A DNA stretch of 64,000 nucleotides from NCBI GenBank assembly GCA_020161365.1, contig JAIUNU010000001.1, positions 310,001 through 374,000 of the forward strand. Reading direction: 5' to 3'. A program made the position numbers and the translations under genes. Below, piece by piece: positions 27,757 through 38,347 of this stretch. The notes beneath the pieces were generated by a model, which saw only the letters and a program-made list of their open reading frames with translations, did no database searches and had not been told where the DNA came from. Origin of the DNA: Pseudomonadota bacterium. GTDB taxonomy: Bacteria > Pseudomonadota > Alphaproteobacteria > Caulobacterales > Caulobacteraceae. Within the stretch, counting starts at the first letter, position 1; every line of letters starts with the position of its first letter.

Positions 27757-28296
27757 ATGAAGATCCTTGCCGTTTCCGGTAGTCTTAGAGCCGCTTCCTA
27801 CAATTCAGCTCTCCTCCGAGCCGCCCGCGAAGTGGCCCCGGCGGGAGTCGAGATCGAGATCTTCCGCCTGCACGACCTCCCGTTCTTCAACGAGGACGTG
27901 GAGGCCCAGGGCGATCCGCCGCCGGTCATGGCGTGGAAGGACGCGGTTCGGGCCGCCCATGCGCTGCTGATCGCATGTCCGGAGTACAATGGCGGCCTGA
28001 CAGCGTCGCTGAAGAACGCCATCGACTGGGCGTCCCGCGGCAAGCCTGCGCCCCTGGACGGCAAGATCGCCTGCGCCATGGGCGCCAGCCCCGGGATGAC
28101 CGGGACCGTCCGCGCCCAGGACGCGCTTCGTCTGAACCTACGTCGCGCGGGCTGTGATCTTGCGCCGCTGTCGGACATTTTGGTGGGTCAGGCCCACACC
28201 AAGATCGAGAACGGCGTACTGACCGACGAGCGCACCCGCCAGGCGATCACACGACATCTGGCGAGTTTCGTCGAGATCGTTCGCGCCCGGGCTTAA
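27757..28296 (+). CDS. NADPH-dependent FMN reductase family protein
   Basis: A 179-residue flavodoxin-fold oxidoreductase of the chromate/quinone reductase type. The phosphate-binding loop is SGSLRAASYNSALLRAA near residue 7, and the flavin-contacting sequence is CPEYNGGLTASLKNAIDW near residue 75. Such enzymes reduce FMN, quinones or chromate with NAD(P)H in the cytoplasm. It starts 9 bases after the ParA-like stop and is likely co-transcribed with it. Physiological substrate unknown. Confidence 0.9.
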   Translation: MKILAVSGSLRAASYNSALLRAAREVAPAGVEIEIFRLHDLPFFNEDVEAQGDPPPVMAWKDAVRAAHALLIACPEYNGGLTASLKNAIDWASRGKPAPLDGKIACAMGASPGMTGTVRAQDALRLNLRRAGCDLAPLSDILVGQAHTKIENGVLTDERTRQAITRHLASFVEIVRARA

Positions 28297-28886
28297 CCGC
28301 CGGCCAGCTTGCGCAGGTCGTAGTCGGGCCCGAAGTTCAGCACGAACAGCGCGCCCAGCAGGACTGTCTGCTTGGCCGAGCCCAGATGCAGCCCGACCGC
28401 GCCCTGGCCCGCCGGAATGTCGATCAGGGCGCGGCCGGGCACCGTGTACATCTTCCACTCGCCGCCGACCTTGATCCCGCCCTGCAGCGCGGCGTCATAG
28501 GGCGCGGCGGAGTGTTGGATCCGGACGGCCGGAATGTCGGCGCTGGCCGGGCCGCCGCCGACAGGCTCGGCCTTGGCCCAGAAGGCCACCAGCAGCACGT
28601 CGCCCTTGGTGATCTTGCCGGTCAGGGGCTGCGACGCCCCGACGTCCCAGGGGTTGGCGCCGACGCTCAGCACCTCGACCTTCGTGGCTGCGCCGCCCTG
28701 AACCGTCGCGTCCTTCACCGGCGCGCTCTTCTGCCCGGCGCCATAGACGCCCCAAGTCGCGGAAGGCTTGTTGATCGCCTTTTGCAGGATGTCGCCGTCG
28801 CCCGACTGGCGCGCCAGGCCCGGCGAGGCGGCGCCGATCGCCAGGGCCAAGGCTGCCAGCGCGATGTACAGTAGCTTCCAATTCAT
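28293..28886 (-). CDS. Exported protein of unknown function, carbohydrate-binding-like
   Basis: A 197-residue protein with a signal peptide (MNWKLLYIALAALALAIGAA, ending near LARQ). The mature part is beta-rich, with GDVLLVAFWAKAEPVGGG, a strand EWKMYTVPG, and GAVGLHLGSAKQTVLLGALFVLNFG. This order resembles the jelly-roll carbohydrate-binding modules attached to glycosidases, but here it stands alone. I recognise no catalytic residues. Its stop overlaps the convergent reductase by 4 bases. Confidence 0.65.
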   Translation of the reverse strand: MNWKLLYIALAALALAIGAASPGLARQSGDGDILQKAINKPSATWGVYGAGQKSAPVKDATVQGGAATKVEVLSVGANPWDVGASQPLTGKITKGDVLLVAFWAKAEPVGGGPASADIPAVRIQHSAAPYDAALQGGIKVGGEWKMYTVPGRALIDIPAGQGAVGLHLGSAKQTVLLGALFVLNFGPDYDLRKLAGG

Positions 28887-29084
28887 AGGCGGTGTTCCCC
28901 CTGCGTGGCCGTCCGGCAGCCGTGCGTTTCCCCCGAGGATCGTCCGCGTTTCCCGGGATCGATCCTACAAATGGTAGCGGTATCTTCCGGGGCGCTACCG
29001 CGCAAGAACCCTCGGCGCCGAACTTCGCCAAAATGTCTCAAACCACGACCTTGCCGCGTTGCACCACGGCGAACGGGGGCGTAA

Positions 29085-30350
<1,266 letters not shown>

Positions 30351-30357
30351 ACCCTAA

Positions 30358-30475
30358 TCCTCCCCCTCCAGGGGAAGGTGTCGGCTCGAAGAGACGACGG
30401 AGGGGGAAGAGGCACGCGCTCAAGCCCTTCCCCCTCCGGCGCTTTGCGCCACCTCCCCGCGAGGGGAAAGGTTCT
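30358..30475. repeat. Dispersed intergenic hairpin element, copy 1
   Basis: A C/G-run element after the aminotransferase gene. CGGAGGGGGAAG (30398-30409) is the exact reverse complement of CTTCCCCCTCCG (30427-30438), and short flanking hairpins CCCCTCCAGGGG and CCTCCCCGCGAGGGG border it. The same modules in the same order occur at 40836-40950, so this is a repeat family. It lies between convergent genes. Confidence 0.75.
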
Positions 30476-30481
30476 CAACGA

Positions 30482-31117
30482 TTACCCATCGATCCAGTCG
30501 GTCAGGCCCTCGCGGACGTGAACTTCGCGCAGCGCCGGTCGCTGACGCATCCGATCAAGATAGCGCTTGAGGTTCGCCCACTCCGTTGCGGGCTTGGGCA
30601 TGTTTCGCGTCCAGCGGCAGAGGATCGTCGCGAGAAGGTCCACCGTCGTGAAGCCTTCGCCGACCACGAAATCCCTGTCCTTCAGATGCGCGTCCAAGCG
30701 CGCGAGACCCGCTTCGATCTTGGCGCGCGCGGCGCTCTGGACCGATGCCTGCGCATCGCCGCCCGCCGGCTCGTGCGGATAGAACCAGGCTCTGAAATGG
30801 GGCTGAAAGCTGTTGGCCAGCCAGAAGCTCCACCCCAGATAGGCGGCGCGGTCGGGCGAACCCGGCGGCGGCGCGAACCCCGCCTCAGGATGACGCTCGG
30901 CAAGCAGCATGGCGATCGCCGCCATCTGGGTAACCGGCGCGCCATCGACGATCAAGGTCGGCACGACGCCGTCGGGATTGATCGCCAGGTACTCAGCGGT
31001 CTTGTGTTCGCTCTTGTCGAAATCCAGCAAACGGATCTCGAACAGAACGTCCAACTCCAGCAACAGCCAGTGGATGGCCGTACCGGCTGTGCTCGGCGAA
31101 CCATAGAGCGTGTACAT
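30482..31117 (-). CDS. Glutathione S-transferase family protein
   Basis: A 211-residue protein from MYTLYGSPSTAGTAIHW; an upstream in-frame start at 31204 gives a non-conserved extension. The N-terminal thioredoxin-like domain has LYGSPSTAG in the catalytic-loop position, NPDGVVPTLIVDGAPVTQMAAIAMLL with the cis-Pro and the glutathione-contacting residues. The C-terminal helical domain includes FVVGEGFTTVDLLATILCRW, the N-capping box of GSTs. Likely soluble. Substrate unknown. Confidence 0.88.
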   Translation of the reverse strand: MYTLYGSPSTAGTAIHWLLLELDVLFEIRLLDFDKSEHKTAEYLAINPDGVVPTLIVDGAPVTQMAAIAMLLAERHPEAGFAPPPGSPDRAAYLGWSFWLANSFQPHFRAWFYPHEPAGGDAQASVQSAARAKIEAGLARLDAHLKDRDFVVGEGFTTVDLLATILCRWTRNMPKPATEWANLKRYLDRMRQRPALREVHVREGLTDWIDG

Positions 31118-31287
31118 GATGCGTCCCTCCATCCGTCGCAGGGGATAGACGGCTGCTTCCCGCTGGGGGTCAAGGCGGCCGGGGCTCCACCGCCTCAAGA
31201 CCACTGGTCACCTGTCGTGAAACTTCTCGCTTGCCATGCACGCGGAGATTGTTCTTGATACGTTCACGCCATGCTTCGGAGAAATCC

Positions 31288-32190
31288 ATGCGCCTGCGCA
31301 CGCTTATCGCCGCCGCCACTCTGGCGCTCGCCTCGCCGTCTCTGGCCGATCCTGCGATCGGCAAGCGGGTCGACGCGGTCTTCGCCGACGACACTGTGAC
31401 GCTGACCGAAGCGGGCCGGACCGTGCTCGTCTATCGGACCAAGCCGATCAACCCCGCGACCGAGCCGGGGCGCGCCAACTATATCAGTCCTCTCTATGCG
31501 CCGGACGGCACGGCCTTGACCGAGGACAGGCCGGGCGACCACCCCCATCAGCGCGGCGTCTGGTGGGCTTGGATGAAGGTGCAGGCCGACGGCAAGTCCG
31601 TCGCCGATGGCTGGTACATGAAGAACCTGGCCTACTCGGTTCGCGAAAAGCGCTTCCTGGGCGACCCCGAAGGCGGCGGGACACTGACGGTCGAGGTCGA
31701 CTGGATCGTCAATTCCGGAGACGAACTTGCTTATGTCGCCCGCGAAATCACCAAGGTGACAGTACGCCCCGTCAAATCCGGCGTCCGAAGGCTGGAGTTC
31801 GACACGACCATAACCTCCCGTCTCGACGCCTTCGGGTTGGGCGGCAGTGAAGACGACCGCGGTTTCGGCGGTTTCTCGATCCGCCTGGTCGATCCCGAGC
31901 ATCTGACCTTCGCTTCAGGCGGCAAGACGCTCGTCCCGAACGGAGCAGCCATGGACGCCGGACAGTCGATGGGCTTCGCTTGGTCCGGCGGCTCCAATTC
32001 GCCGGCGTGGACGGTTGGCCTCGCCTGCAAGGCCAATGGGCAGGCGGTGACGCGCTGGATGTTGTATAATGACCGCTCGATGCAGAACTGCGTCTTCCCA
32101 GGCCGCGCCCCTGTGATCCTCAAGAAGGGCCAGACGCTGCGGTTGCAGGAAGCCGTGATCATCCGTCCCGTCGCCAAGAAGAAGCCCTGA
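31288..32190 (+). CDS. Exported PmoA-like (DUF6807) protein
   Basis: A 300-residue exported protein. The start MRLRTLIAAATLALASPSLA follows GGAGAAA and encodes a signal peptide cleaved near residue 20. The body matches the PmoA/DUF6807 family: INPATEPGRANYISPLYAPDG, DHPHQRGVWWAW and FGGFSIRLVDPEH, rich in His and Trp. The family name comes from loose similarity to a methane oxygenase subunit, and no such activity is implied; members are often found with sugar-degrading genes. Function unknown. Confidence 0.8.
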   Translation: MRLRTLIAAATLALASPSLADPAIGKRVDAVFADDTVTLTEAGRTVLVYRTKPINPATEPGRANYISPLYAPDGTALTEDRPGDHPHQRGVWWAWMKVQADGKSVADGWYMKNLAYSVREKRFLGDPEGGGTLTVEVDWIVNSGDELAYVAREITKVTVRPVKSGVRRLEFDTTITSRLDAFGLGGSEDDRGFGGFSIRLVDPEHLTFASGGKTLVPNGAAMDAGQSMGFAWSGGSNSPAWTVGLACKANGQAVTRWMLYNDRSMQNCVFPGRAPVILKKGQTLRLQEAVIIRPVAKKKP

Positions 32191-32195
32191 GACCC

Positions 32196-32372
32196 ATGGC
32201 AGACATCGTCAATCTGAACCAGGCCCGCAAGGCCAAGGCCAAGGCCGACGACAAAGTCCGCGCTGCCGAGAACCGCGCCCGATTTGGCCGCACCAAGGCC
32301 GAGAAGAGCCTGGATGCGGCGCGGTCGGACAAGCTTCGTCGGGACTTGGACGGCGCAAAGCGCGAGGATTGA
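32196..32372 (+). CDS. DUF4169 family small protein
   Basis: A 58-residue, highly charged Lys/Arg/Ala-rich protein beginning MADIVNLNQARKAKAKAD, with FGRTKAEKSLDAAR and a C-terminal helix. This is the DUF4169 pattern, common in alphaproteobacteria and often beside a ribbon-helix-helix gene, as here. It starts 5 bases after the PmoA-like stop. Its basic helical character suggests nucleic acid or protein binding, which is only inference. Confidence 0.8.
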   Translation: MADIVNLNQARKAKAKADDKVRAAENRARFGRTKAEKSLDAARSDKLRRDLDGAKRED

Positions 32373-32384
32373 CGTCTGGCTGGT

Positions 32385-32594
32385 TTGAAGAAGAGGTCGG
32401 TGAACCTGGCCGGGCATGCCACATCGCTTGCCCTGGAGCCTGAGTTCTGGGCGGTGCTGGACCGGGCTGCCCAACAGGAGGGCGTCAGTCTGGCCGGGCT
32501 GATCCAGCGCATCGACCTAAAGCGTAGGGACAGACCGCTCGCGTCCGCCTGTCGGGTTTTCGCCCTGTCCCGCGCCCGGGAAGGCGCAGCATGA
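32385..32594 (+). CDS. Ribbon-helix-helix domain protein
   Basis: A 69-residue protein with the RHH_4-type pattern: a strand KRSVNLAGHATSLALEPEFW, then two helices AVLDRAAQQEGVSLAGLIQRID and SACRVFALSRAREG. TTG at 32385 is the only standard start after the in-frame stop, 12 bases behind DUF4169. RHH proteins are DNA-binding dimers, so this may be a small regulator acting with its neighbour. Targets unknown. Confidence 0.8.
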   Translation: MKKRSVNLAGHATSLALEPEFWAVLDRAAQQEGVSLAGLIQRIDLKRRDRPLASACRVFALSRAREGAA

Positions 32595-32611
32595 TGACGC
32601 CCGGAACGCCG

Positions 32612-32872
32612 CTAACGGGCCGCGTCACCCACGGTGATCTGGGGTCGCTTTTGGGTCGGTAGAGGCGGCGGTTGTGGCCCCGGCGCCGTCGGCGCGAGAC
32701 GCGATAGAGGCGGCAAGCCCTGCCGCCATTGAGCTTGGTCGCCGGCCATGACGCCCAGGCGCCACGCGCCCGCGATCGCAACGACCACAGCGACCAACAG
32801 ACCCAGCGCCGTCCAGGCGCCCCGGCGTGGTCTTGCGGCGCGTCGATCATCAGGTTGGGCCGGCGACCGCAT
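32612..32872 (-). CDS. Small membrane-anchored protein, Pro-rich tail
   Basis: An 86-residue protein: basic N terminus (RAARPRRGAW), one membrane helix ALGLLVAVVVAIAGAWRLGV at about 21-41, then a short Pro/Gln-rich tail ending ITVGDAAR. No domain is recognised. It lies immediately after another tiny single-helix protein on the same strand, 8 bases apart, so the two are likely co-expressed. Confidence 0.55.
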   Translation of the reverse strand: MRSPAQPDDRRAARPRRGAWTALGLLVAVVVAIAGAWRLGVMAGDQAQWRQGLPPLSRLAPTAPGPQPPPLPTQKRPQITVGDAAR

Positions 32873-32880
32873 GGCGATCC

Positions 32881-33069
32881 TCAGTTTCCGGTCGGCTTCG
32901 GCGCGTCCGGCAGCTTCGGCGCCGACGCCGAAATATCGACATCGACCTTCTTCTGCTGGGTGAAGCCGCCCGACATCATGAAGAACGCCAGTACCGCGAC
33001 CACAACCACCAACGCGCCGACGATAAACGCCAAGCCGCTATTTCCACCCTTGCTGGCATCATCCGCCAT
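32881..33069 (-). CDS. Tiny single-helix membrane protein
   Basis: A 62-residue protein from MADDASKGGNSGLAFIVGAL, preceded by GGAGG at 5 bases. It has a glycine-rich membrane helix (about 12-34) and a short periplasmic or cytoplasmic tail QQKKVDVDISASAPKLPDA. Such short proteins are frequent upstream of helicase genes in Caulobacteraceae by my reading of this window only. No function is known. Confidence 0.65.
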   Translation of the reverse strand: MADDASKGGNSGLAFIVGALVVVVAVLAFFMMSGGFTQQKKVDVDISASAPKLPDAPKPTGN

Positions 33070-33212
33070 ATGAACCTCCGCGCCCTTCGGCCATGTGTGT
33101 GATGGCCGATCAACGGCGCGCGATAGCGGAGGTTCCCCCAAGCCCCGGGGACGCATGATCCGATGCGCCGTGAAGGGCTTAAGCCCGGCGCGCTTTGTGC
33201 TACATATGTTCC

Positions 33213-35627
33213 ATGTTTCCCGACACCGACTCGCCGAGCCCTATCGAGGATTTCCCCGGCGACCTCCCCTCCCCTCGCATCTCCGACCTAGCCAGAGCCC
33301 GCCCGCCCCTCAGCGCCGCGCCCGGCTATCTGGACGGCCTGAACCCCGAGCAGCGCGAAGCTGTCGAGACCACTGAGGGTCCGCTTCTGGTCCTGGCGGG
33401 CGCCGGCACCGGCAAGACGCGCGTGCTGACCACGCGCCTGGCCCACATCCTGGCCACCGGCCGCGCTCGTCCTTGGGAGCTGCTGGCCGTCACCTTCACC
33501 AACAAGGCCGCGCGCGAGATGCGCGAGCGGATCACCCACATTATCGGCCCGGAGGCCGAGGGCCTACGGTGGCTGGGCACCTTCCACGCGGTGGCCGCCC
33601 AGATCCTGCGCCGCCACGCCGAGCTTATCGGGCTGAAGTCGAACTACACGATCATCGACACGGACGATCAGGAACGGCTGCTGAAACAGCTGATCGAGGC
33701 GGAGAACATCGACGCCAAGCGGTGGACGCCCCGCATCCTTTCGCAGATCATCGACGGCTGGAAGAACCGCGGCTGGACGCCCGAGCGGGTGCCGACCAGC
33801 GAAGCCGGCGAGTTCGCCAACGGCAAGGGCATCACCCTCTACCGCCAGTACCAAGAGCGCCTGCGCATCCTGAACGCCTGCGACTTCGGCGACCTGCTGC
33901 TGCACAATATCAGCATCTTCACCGGCCATTCCGACGTGCTGGACGAATTCCAGCGGCGCTTCAAATACGTGATGGTCGACGAGTACCAGGACACCAACGT
34001 CGCCCAGTATCTTTGGCTACGCCTGCTGGCCCAGGGTCGCCAGAACGTCTGCTGCGTGGGTGACGACGATCAGTCGATCTATGGCTGGCGCGGCGCCGAG
34101 GTAGACAACATCCTGCGCTTCGAGCGCGACTTCCCGGGCGCCAAGGTCGTGCGCCTGGAATGCAATTACCGTTCGACCGAGCACATCCTGGCTGCCGCCT
34201 CGGGACTGATCACGGCCAACAAGGGGCGCCTCGGCAAGACCCTCTGGACCCCGGCCAAGGGCGGCGAGAAGGTCAAGGTCAGCGGCGTCTGGGACGGCGA
34301 GGCCGAAAGCCGCCTGATCGCCGACGAGATCGAGCGCGCCAAGAAGGCCGGCCGCAAGTATAGCCAGATGGCCATTCTGGTCCGCGCCAGCTTCCAGATG
34401 CGCGCCTTCGAAGAGCGCTTTGTGATGCTGCAGATCCCCTACAAGGTGGTCGGCGGTCCGCGCTTCTTCGAGCGCGCCGAGATCCGCGACGCCCACGCCT
34501 ATCTGCGCCTGATCCAGTCGCCCGACGACGATCTGGCCTTCGAGCGGATCGTCAACACGCCCAAGCGCGGCATCGGCGACACCTCCGTGCAGAAGCTGCT
34601 GCAGATCGCGCGGCTGGAGGGGATTTCGACGGTCGACGCCGCTAGGGCGATCATCGGCAGCGACGAACTTCCGGCCCGCACGCGCACGGCGCTCAGCAAC
34701 TTCATTCGCGACCTCGACCGCTGGCGCTCGTTGGTTGGAACGCTGCACCATCAGCGCCTGCTTGAGACCGTGCTCGAGGAAAGCGGCTACACCGACGCCT
34801 TGCGCCTGGACAAGGGTCCCACCAGCCAGACGCGGCTGGAGAACCTGAAGGAACTGGTCCAGTCGATGGGATCGTTCGATACCCTGGAGGCCTATCTGGA
34901 GCATGTGTCGCTGGTCATGGACCTCGACCGCGAGGCCACCGGCGACGCGGTGTGGATCATGACCTTGCACTCGGCCAAGGGCCTGGAGTTTCCGCTGGTC
35001 TTCCTGCCCGGCTGGGAGGAAGGCGTTTTTCCCAGCCAGCGCAGCATGGACGACAAGGGCGAGAAGGGTCTCGAGGAAGAACGGCGGCTGGCCTATGTCG
35101 GCATCACCCGCGCCCGCGAGGAGGCCCGCATCAGCTTCGTCGCCAACCGCCAAGTCTATGGCCGTTGGACCAGCCAGCTGCCCAGCCGCTTCGTCGACGA
35201 GTTGCCGATCGCCCACGTCGATGCGGCGTCCGAGACCGGCTATTACGGCGGCGGTCCCGGCATGCAGTCGACGGCCGCCTCGCGCTGGGACGATCCTGGC
35301 ACCTCGGCCTTCCAGGCCGGCAGCTACGACAGTCCGGGCTGGAAGCGGGCTCAGGAGCGAACCTCGGGCTTCGCCGAACGCGGCGGGTCCTGGCGTTCTG
35401 GCGGCGTGCGCGCCGGTTCGTCCGCCCGCTCGGCCCCTATCGAGGGCGAAGGCCGGTTGGTCGCCGTCTCAGCGCCGACCAACAGCGCCTACTCGCGCGG
35501 CGACCGGGTGTTCCACGTCAAGTTCGGCTACGGCAAGGTCACCGGCATCGAAGGCAACAAGCTGACGGTCGCCTTCGACAAGGCCGGCGAAAAGAAGGTG
35601 ATCGACAGCTTCGTCGAAAAGGCCTGA
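33213..35627 (+). CDS. UvrD/PcrA-family superfamily I DNA helicase
   Basis: An ATP-driven 3'-5' helicase of mismatch and excision repair and replication restart. About 804 residues from MFPDTDSPSPIEDF. Motifs in order: LNPEQREAV, Walker A VLAGAGTGKTR near 70, VTFTNKAAREMRERI, the Walker B type DEYQDTN, DDDQSIYGWRGA, CNYRST, and late TLHSAKGLEFPLVFLPG and YVGITRAR. The C-terminal 90 residues end in a tudor-like fold (FHVKFGYGKVTGIEGNKLTVAF), seen in PcrA and UvrD. The gene symbol is uncertain between uvrD and pcrA. Confidence 0.94.
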   Translation: MFPDTDSPSPIEDFPGDLPSPRISDLARARPPLSAAPGYLDGLNPEQREAVETTEGPLLVLAGAGTGKTRVLTTRLAHILATGRARPWELLAVTFTNKAAREMRERITHIIGPEAEGLRWLGTFHAVAAQILRRHAELIGLKSNYTIIDTDDQERLLKQLIEAENIDAKRWTPRILSQIIDGWKNRGWTPERVPTSEAGEFANGKGITLYRQYQERLRILNACDFGDLLLHNISIFTGHSDVLDEFQRRFKYVMVDEYQDTNVAQYLWLRLLAQGRQNVCCVGDDDQSIYGWRGAEVDNILRFERDFPGAKVVRLECNYRSTEHILAAASGLITANKGRLGKTLWTPAKGGEKVKVSGVWDGEAESRLIADEIERAKKAGRKYSQMAILVRASFQMRAFEERFVMLQIPYKVVGGPRFFERAEIRDAHAYLRLIQSPDDDLAFERIVNTPKRGIGDTSVQKLLQIARLEGISTVDAARAIIGSDELPARTRTALSNFIRDLDRWRSLVGTLHHQRLLETVLEESGYTDALRLDKGPTSQTRLENLKELVQSMGSFDTLEAYLEHVSLVMDLDREATGDAVWIMTLHSAKGLEFPLVFLPGWEEGVFPSQRSMDDKGEKGLEEERRLAYVGITRAREEARISFVANRQVYGRWTSQLPSRFVDELPIAHVDAASETGYYGGGPGMQSTAASRWDDPGTSAFQAGSYDSPGWKRAQERTSGFAERGGSWRSGGVRAGSSARSAPIEGEGRLVAVSAPTNSAYSRGDRVFHVKFGYGKVTGIEGNKLTVAFDKAGEKKVIDSFVEKA

Positions 35628-36851
35628 TCACGCTTCGGGCTTGAGCCCGGGGCGTACGCCATCGTGTTCGGGGGGGACCTCGGCCGGGCGTGGCGTCAGG
35701 CTCTCCCAGGCGCAGACAGCGACCAGAACCAAGGTCGTCAGCCAGGACAACGCCAGCGGCTGAAGATGCGGCGACGCTAAGCCCAGGCCCGCCAGCGCCA
35801 CGAGGCCGAACAGACGGGACCTGGACCAGCGCCTGAACACTGCCCGCTTAAATAGAAGCGCTCCGAGCAAGAACAGCGCAGGTCCTCCGATCAGGGCCAG
35901 CGCCACCTTGATCTCCAGATGGCCGACCGGGTGATGGATCACCCACTCGTCGCCGACCGCGGTCACGATGATGCCTGCGATGATCGGCAGGTGGGCGTAG
36001 GTGTAGGCCACTCGGGCGATCGCGCCCGGATCGCTCGAGTCCTCAATCGCCTTGCTGGCCGCCTCTGCTGTGGAGGAGAAGTAGATCCACCACATAGCCA
36101 AGCTGCACAGGAACGCGCCAGCGAAGGCGGTCATCACGGGCGCTTCCCACTCCAGGCCCATCACGGTGGAGCCGGTGACAATGATCGACTCGCCCAGTGC
36201 GATGATCGTGAACAGGGCGCAGCGCTCGGCCATGTGGCCGCCCTCGACATTCCACTCCGAGGTCTTGGTGCGCCCCAAACCAGGGGTCCAGAACCCGACG
36301 GCGGGCGACAGATACTCGATCGCAAGCGCCAGCCCCCAGACCAAAAGACGCGCCTCTCCCTCAACGAAAGCGCCTGCGATCCAGAACACGCCGGCAAAGG
36401 CCAGCCAGGCGGTGATGCGGAGGAAATTGGCGCGGTGCCCTTTGTCCGTCCAAGCCGTCCATAGGAAAAAGGCGCTGCGCCCAACCTGGACAAAGACGTG
36501 AGCGGCGGCAAAGGCGAGCCCGCGCGCGCCGAAAGCGTCGGGGATCGAGGCCGCCAGCACCATGGCGGCGGCCATCATGACGAACAGCATCAGTCGAACC
36601 GGCCCACGCTCCGGATCCAGCCAGTTCGTGACCCAGGTCGTGTAGATCCACGACCACCACACCGCCAACAGCAAGACCGCCGCGTGCAGAAGCCCCGGAC
36701 CGTCCGGGTGCTTGAGGACGACGTGCGAGAGCTGGGTCACGGCGAAGACGAAGACGAGATCGAAGAACAGCTCGGCATAGGTCACCCGCGCATGTTCGTC
36801 GGCGTTGCGGGCGCGGAGCAGGCTGGGTGTGGTCTTCGTCATGTCGGTCAC
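35628..36851 (-). CDS. Low temperature requirement protein A family (LtrA)
   Basis: A 407-residue membrane protein with about eleven hydrophobic segments. It opens, after a short polar N terminus, with ARVTYAELFFDLVFVFAVTQLSH, the strong LtrA signature. Further family features are WWSWIYTTWVTNWLDPE, GHMAERCALFTIIALGESIIV and the run around YTYAHLPIIAGIIVTAVGDE. LtrA was first named from a Listeria cold-sensitive mutant; the biochemical function is unknown. The stop abuts the helicase gene, which is convergent. Confidence 0.9.
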   Translation of the reverse strand: MTDMTKTTPSLLRARNADEHARVTYAELFFDLVFVFAVTQLSHVVLKHPDGPGLLHAAVLLLAVWWSWIYTTWVTNWLDPERGPVRLMLFVMMAAAMVLAASIPDAFGARGLAFAAAHVFVQVGRSAFFLWTAWTDKGHRANFLRITAWLAFAGVFWIAGAFVEGEARLLVWGLALAIEYLSPAVGFWTPGLGRTKTSEWNVEGGHMAERCALFTIIALGESIIVTGSTVMGLEWEAPVMTAFAGAFLCSLAMWWIYFSSTAEAASKAIEDSSDPGAIARVAYTYAHLPIIAGIIVTAVGDEWVIHHPVGHLEIKVALALIGGPALFLLGALLFKRAVFRRWSRSRLFGLVALAGLGLASPHLQPLALSWLTTLVLVAVCAWESLTPRPAEVPPEHDGVRPGLKPEA

Positions 36852-36913
36852 CCTAACGCATAGACGCCGGCCGGGAACCGAGAACCAAAGTCTTATTGGC
36901 GCGCTATGCCGCT

Positions 36914-37408
36914 ATGGAACGCCTGAACCTCTTGCTCGACTCGTTGAAAGCCTTCGGCGAAACCAAGCCCGTCGCCTTCGGCGCGCCGGCCTGCGCTTTT
37001 ATCGGCGCACTGGCCGGCCTCGCCATGCAGACGGGTCCGCAAGACGGCCCCTTTCAGCCACAGATGGAGCCGGCCAGGGCCATGATGGAGGCGACCGTCG
37101 AGCCTATCGTCTACCCCTCAGGCAATCTCCCCGACTATGTCGTCGGAACCGACTTTCTGAAAGCGACCCAACCTCCTACAGCAATCTATGCAAGCTACGA
37201 GCCGCCGCCCGTCCCCCCACCGCCCGAGCTCCCTGCGTACATCCCGGCTCGCCATGGGCCGGCCGACATGCCAACCGCGTCAGACGGAGGCCGATGGGCT
37301 TCGGAGCGCGGCGACATCCTCGACATTTCCCTTCCTGAAGATCGACCACGAGCTTCCGACGCCACGATGCTGGCCGACGCAGCCGCCACAGGCATGACGT
37401 CACGCTGA
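36914..37408 (+). CDS. Hypothetical protein with one hydrophobic segment
   Basis: A 164-residue protein from MERLNLLLDSLKAFGETKP. One hydrophobic stretch, FGAPACAFIGALAGLAMQTG (about residues 20-40), is followed by a Pro-rich segment YEPPPVPPPPELPAY and a polar C terminus. It may be membrane-anchored with a periplasmic tail. I recognise no domain. It is followed 39 bases later by prmA. Confidence 0.55.
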   Translation: MERLNLLLDSLKAFGETKPVAFGAPACAFIGALAGLAMQTGPQDGPFQPQMEPARAMMEATVEPIVYPSGNLPDYVVGTDFLKATQPPTAIYASYEPPPVPPPPELPAYIPARHGPADMPTASDGGRWASERGDILDISLPEDRPRASDATMLADAAATGMTSR

Positions 37409-37447
37409 AGGCTCGCTTTTCGCCGGCTTTGCCGTTAACGGAGCGGC

Positions 37448-38314
37448 ATGACCGACTATACGCCCCAGCAGATCGTCGCCCGTGGTTCGCGCGTCGAAGC
37501 CGAGACCGCCGCCGACGCCATCGACAACCATCCGGGCCTCGAAGGCGCGACCTACTCCATCCTGGAAGAGGATGAGGATCGCGGGATCTGGCGCATCGAC
37601 GCCTTCCCTACGACAGATGAGGAAGACGCCAGCCTGATGGCCCTGCTGGCCGAGTACGACCTGAAGGTTTCACGCGACACGCTGGCCGACGCCGACTGGC
37701 TCGCCATGGCGCTGTCGGGCCTGCCGCCGGTGCGCGCGGGTCGTTTCTTTGTCTACGGCATGCACGACCGCGGCCGCCTGCCGGCCAGCACGGTGAACCT
37801 GCGGATCGAGGCCGGCGCGGCGTTCGGCACAGGCCACCACGGCACCACCGTCGGCTGCCTGCAGGCCTATGACCGCCTCATCAAGGCGCGCAAGTTCAAC
37901 AAGGTGCTCGATGTTGGCGCCGGCACCGGCCTGCTGGCCATCGCCGCCGCCCGCACTGGCGCCAAGCTGGCGGTCGGCACCGACATCGACAAGCCCAGCG
38001 TGCGGATCTCCAAGGAGAACGCTCAGGTCAACAAGGCCAATGCGCGCTTCGTGCACGCCTCGGGCCTGTCTAACCGTCTTGTCGCCGAAAACGCGCCCTA
38101 CGACCTTGTCTTCGCCAACATCCTGGCTCGCCCGCTCATCAGCCTGGCGCAGGACATCAAGCGCGCGCTGGTTCCGGGCGGTACGGTCATCCTGTCGGGC
38201 CTGCTGCGCACCCAGGAACGGATGGTCAAGGCCGCCTATCTGTCGCGCGGTTTCAAGGTCGTGACCCGCATCCACCGCGACGCCTGGGCGACGCTGGTGC
38301 TGCAGAGACCGTAG
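37448..38314 (+). CDS. prmA: Ribosomal protein L11 methyltransferase
   Basis: PrmA trimethylates lysines and the N terminus of ribosomal protein L11. The 288-residue protein has an N-terminal L11-binding domain and a C-terminal methyltransferase domain. SAM motif I is [17 protein letters not shown] near 155, preceded by [15 protein letters not shown], which is diagnostic for PrmA. The catalytic-site segment [11 protein letters not shown] near 220 follows. Length is typical. Transcribed with or after the hypothetical gene at 36914. Confidence 0.95.
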   Translation: MTDYTPQQIVARGSRVEAETAADAIDNHPGLEGATYSILEEDEDRGIWRIDAFPTTDEEDASLMALLAEYDLKVSRDTLADADWLAMALSGLPPVRAGRFFVYGMHDRGRLPASTVNLRIEAGAAFGTGHHGTTVGCLQAYDRLIKARKFNKVLDVGAGTGLLAIAAARTGAKLAVGTDIDKPSVRISKENAQVNKANARFVHASGLSNRLVAENAPYDLVFANILARPLISLAQDIKRALVPGGTVILSGLLRTQERMVKAAYLSRGFKVVTRIHRDAWATLVLQRP

Positions 38315-38347
38315 GCGGTAGGCCGGCGCGGATCGCGCGGCGGCGGC

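Noticed and set aside
34017..35216. A 399-codon minus-strand frame opposite the UvrD/PcrA helicase
   Set aside because: It mirrors helicase motifs on the other strand and has no family signature.
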